A stretch of DNA of 52,364 nt from Lysobacteraceae bacterium (GTDB lineage Bacteria; Pseudomonadota; Gammaproteobacteria; Xanthomonadales; BQJN01), in contig BQJN01000020.1 of the NCBI GenBank assembly GCA_021604725.1, positions 1 through 52,364 of the forward strand, in the 5' to 3' direction. How positions within the stretch are numbered: the first letter of the stretch is position 1; the number at the start of each line of letters is the position of its first letter. This document shows positions 52,363 through 52,364 of the stretch, piece by piece. A model generated the notes under the pieces. That model had not been told where the DNA came from, ran no database searches, and saw nothing but the letters and a program-made list of their open reading frames with translations. Made by a program: the position numbers and the translations under genes.

Positions 52363-52364
52363 GG

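Overview
The window reads as chromosomal DNA of a gammaproteobacterium, most likely of the Lysobacterales (Xanthomonadales) type. This is inferred from the protein families: a HAMP-cyclase-kinase protein, an S8 protease ending in a (D)RIxADGF tail, DUF1579-like secreted proteins, a TPR-bearing winged-helix regulator, and intergenic GCGCAAAG-type repeats. There are no rRNA or tRNA genes, no CRISPR array and no intact prophage.

Layout. 1-8.2 kb: a Ser/Thr kinase whose N-terminal HAMP part is in another frame, an outer-membrane porin, a convergent Na/phosphate cotransporter, then gltX overlapping a SxtJ-like membrane protein and a NodU/TobZ-type carbamoyltransferase. 8.2-11.3 kb: a structure-rich accessory stretch with two arrays of consecutive hairpins around a small secreted-protein gene, the remains of a REP-associated (Y1/HUH) transposase, a beta-carbonic anhydrase, a candidate small RNA with a strong terminator, and three tandem copies of a ~190-bp repeat. 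11.3-19.7 kb: a GST, an AlkD-like protein, a frameshifted SIMPL protein, a secreted amidohydrolase, a signal peptidase I with Thr in place of the nucleophilic Ser, and a Phd/PemK-type toxin-antitoxin pair enclosed by ~110-bp direct repeats. 19.9-31.5 kb: a 1570-residue modular subtilase, a crotonase, a lipase, a GNAT/nitrilase fusion divergent from a CadC-like TPR regulator, and repeat-rich DNA. 31.6-33.1 kb: a periplasmic ankyrin protein.

33.2-40.3 kb (minus strand) is one operon: membrane-fusion protein, ATPase, two MacB/FtsX-type permeases, an NtrC-type activator and an NtrY-type kinase. A near-consensus sigma-54 promoter and an upstream palindrome precede it, which suggests the activator controls its own transporter operon. 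40.6-45 kb: an OmpR/EnvZ-type two-component system divergent from a spondin-domain protein; a second spondin paralogue lies beyond a cupin gene. 45-52.4 kb: an ABC-F ATPase (YbiT type), a second small secreted protein sharing a C-terminal motif with the one at 8.9 kb, a TetR regulator with a palindromic operator divergent from a secreted two-domain protein, an Lrp regulator, two overlapping secreted DUF1579-like genes, a ZIP metal transporter, and the C-terminal end of an RhlE-type DEAD-box helicase running off the window.

The most unusual material is non-coding: hairpin arrays bounded by identical 10-bp palindromes, the candidate sRNA, several dispersed repeat families, and two apparent single-base frameshifts at homopolymers.
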